This document shows, in pieces, positions 4,835-5,203 of a DNA stretch of 5,203 bases (the stretch's first letter is position 1; every line of letters starts with the position of its first letter). The notes under the pieces are model-generated. The model had not been told where the DNA came from. It did not search any database and saw nothing but the letters and a program-made list of their open reading frames with translations. The translations under genes were made by a program, and so were the position numbers. Where the stretch lies: positions 1-5,203 of the forward strand of contig JAAUVF010000083.1 in assembly GCA_012030815.1 (NCBI GenBank), in the 5' to 3' direction. The stretch comes from Nanobdellota archaeon. GTDB taxonomy: Archaea; Thermoproteota; Nitrososphaeria; Nitrososphaerales; Nitrosopumilaceae.

Positions 4835-5203
4835 TTATTTTGATTTTTTTAACCCCTTTTGGAACTGATTTTTGTTCTCCATTTTTTTAGGATAAATGTT
4901 AGGAGCCATGATAATTCGTTTAGTTTCAAATGCATAGCCCTTTGTTGCATCACAAATCTCTTTTTCAGACAGAAGCGATTCTGCCAAAGCCACTGCTTCG
5001 CCTTTTTGAGTGTATATTGCAACAATATCGCCCTTTCTCATATTTGGAGAAATTTGTAATACACCAGGAATTGCAAGTTGTGCACCATGACACAATGCAT
5101 CTATAGCAGAATCACGAATTACAACAGACTTGAGTTCACTTAATGCAAATTCTATAGGCTTTATCATTGACATTAGTTTAGTTTCATCTTTTTTTTCTTC
5201 CCA
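4835..5203 (-). CDS. cbf5: Cbf5 (archaeal dyskerin/TruB-type) pseudouridine synthase, C-terminal PUA domain, 5'-partial
   Basis: This is the 3' end of the gene for the catalytic subunit of archaeal H/ACA ribonucleoproteins, which convert uridine to pseudouridine in rRNA; the protein can also modify U55 of tRNA. The frame is open through the right edge: reading upstream from the first in-window ATG (5173) gives WEEKKDETKL and then SMIKPIEFAL, so that ATG is internal and the catalytic domain lies outside the window. The visible 122 residues are the PUA RNA-binding domain: 'VVIRDSAIDALCHGAQLA', 'IPGVL', 'GDIVAIYTQKGEAVALAES', and the closing 'RIIMAPNIYPKK' typical of archaeal Cbf5. A short lysine-rich tail follows (QKGLKKSK). 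No frame break is seen, in contrast to every other protein gene here. The next gene starts 14 nt after the TAA stop, suggesting co-transcription. Family assignment is firm; TruB would be an alternative name. Confidence 0.93.
   Translation of the reverse strand, partial: WEEKKDETKLMSMIKPIEFALSELKSVVIRDSAIDALCHGAQLAIPGVLQISPNMRKGDIVAIYTQKGEAVALAESLLSEKEICDATKGYAFETKRIIMAPNIYPKKMENKNQFQKGLKKSK

Noticed and set aside
4859..5059. Plus-strand open frame of 66 codons
   Set aside because: Antisense shadow of the clearly identified Cbf5 PUA domain.
1..5203. Mobile element, CRISPR array, toxin-antitoxin or defence module
   Set aside because: No transposase, terminal inverted repeats, spaced repeats or recognisable defence proteins on either strand. 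The tRNA gene has no visible duplicated 3' end in the window to mark an integration.

Overview
The window looks like part of an AT-rich chromosome from an ammonia-oxidising archaeon (Nitrososphaerota, most likely Nitrosopumilales). Four signs point there: a Cbf5-type pseudouridine synthase ending in a PUA domain; an intron-bearing tRNA-Ser with no encoded CCA; archaeal TATA boxes at leaderless spacing; and a secreted protein opening with the 'VPDWIKNNALWW' module common in exported proteins of this group. Every recognisable gene lies on the minus strand, so transcription runs from the right edge to the left.

In transcription order the layout is as follows. (1) 4835-5203 is the C-terminal end of cbf5, cut by the window edge. 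(2) 4364-4820, starting 14 nt after cbf5, is a small membrane-anchored protein with a BsuPI-like domain. (3) 4208-4305 is tRNA-Ser(GGA) with a 14-nt intron. (4) 1970-4047 is a secreted type I (formylglycine) sulfatase preceded by an unrecognised N-terminal domain. (5) 259 to about 1942 is a secreted protein with three copies of a repeat of about 160 residues that carries a cysteine pair. (6) 1-258 holds no gene I can support.

The most important point for any user is that all three complete protein genes are broken by single-base frame shifts, about eight in total. On both sides of each break the translation still makes family-like protein, and no nonsense substitution within a frame is needed. 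Uncorrected indel errors, as in a raw long-read assembly, explain this better than decay, but real pseudogenes are not excluded. I therefore give the fragments as they stand and state how they join.

Reassembled, genes 4 and 5 are two adjacent, co-oriented exported proteins: a sulfatase with every catalytic residue in place, and a repeat protein of unknown function. A joint role in handling sulfated extracellular material is possible but is only inferred. cbf5, the BsuPI-like gene and the tRNA are housekeeping context. I see no defence system, mobile element or CRISPR array.
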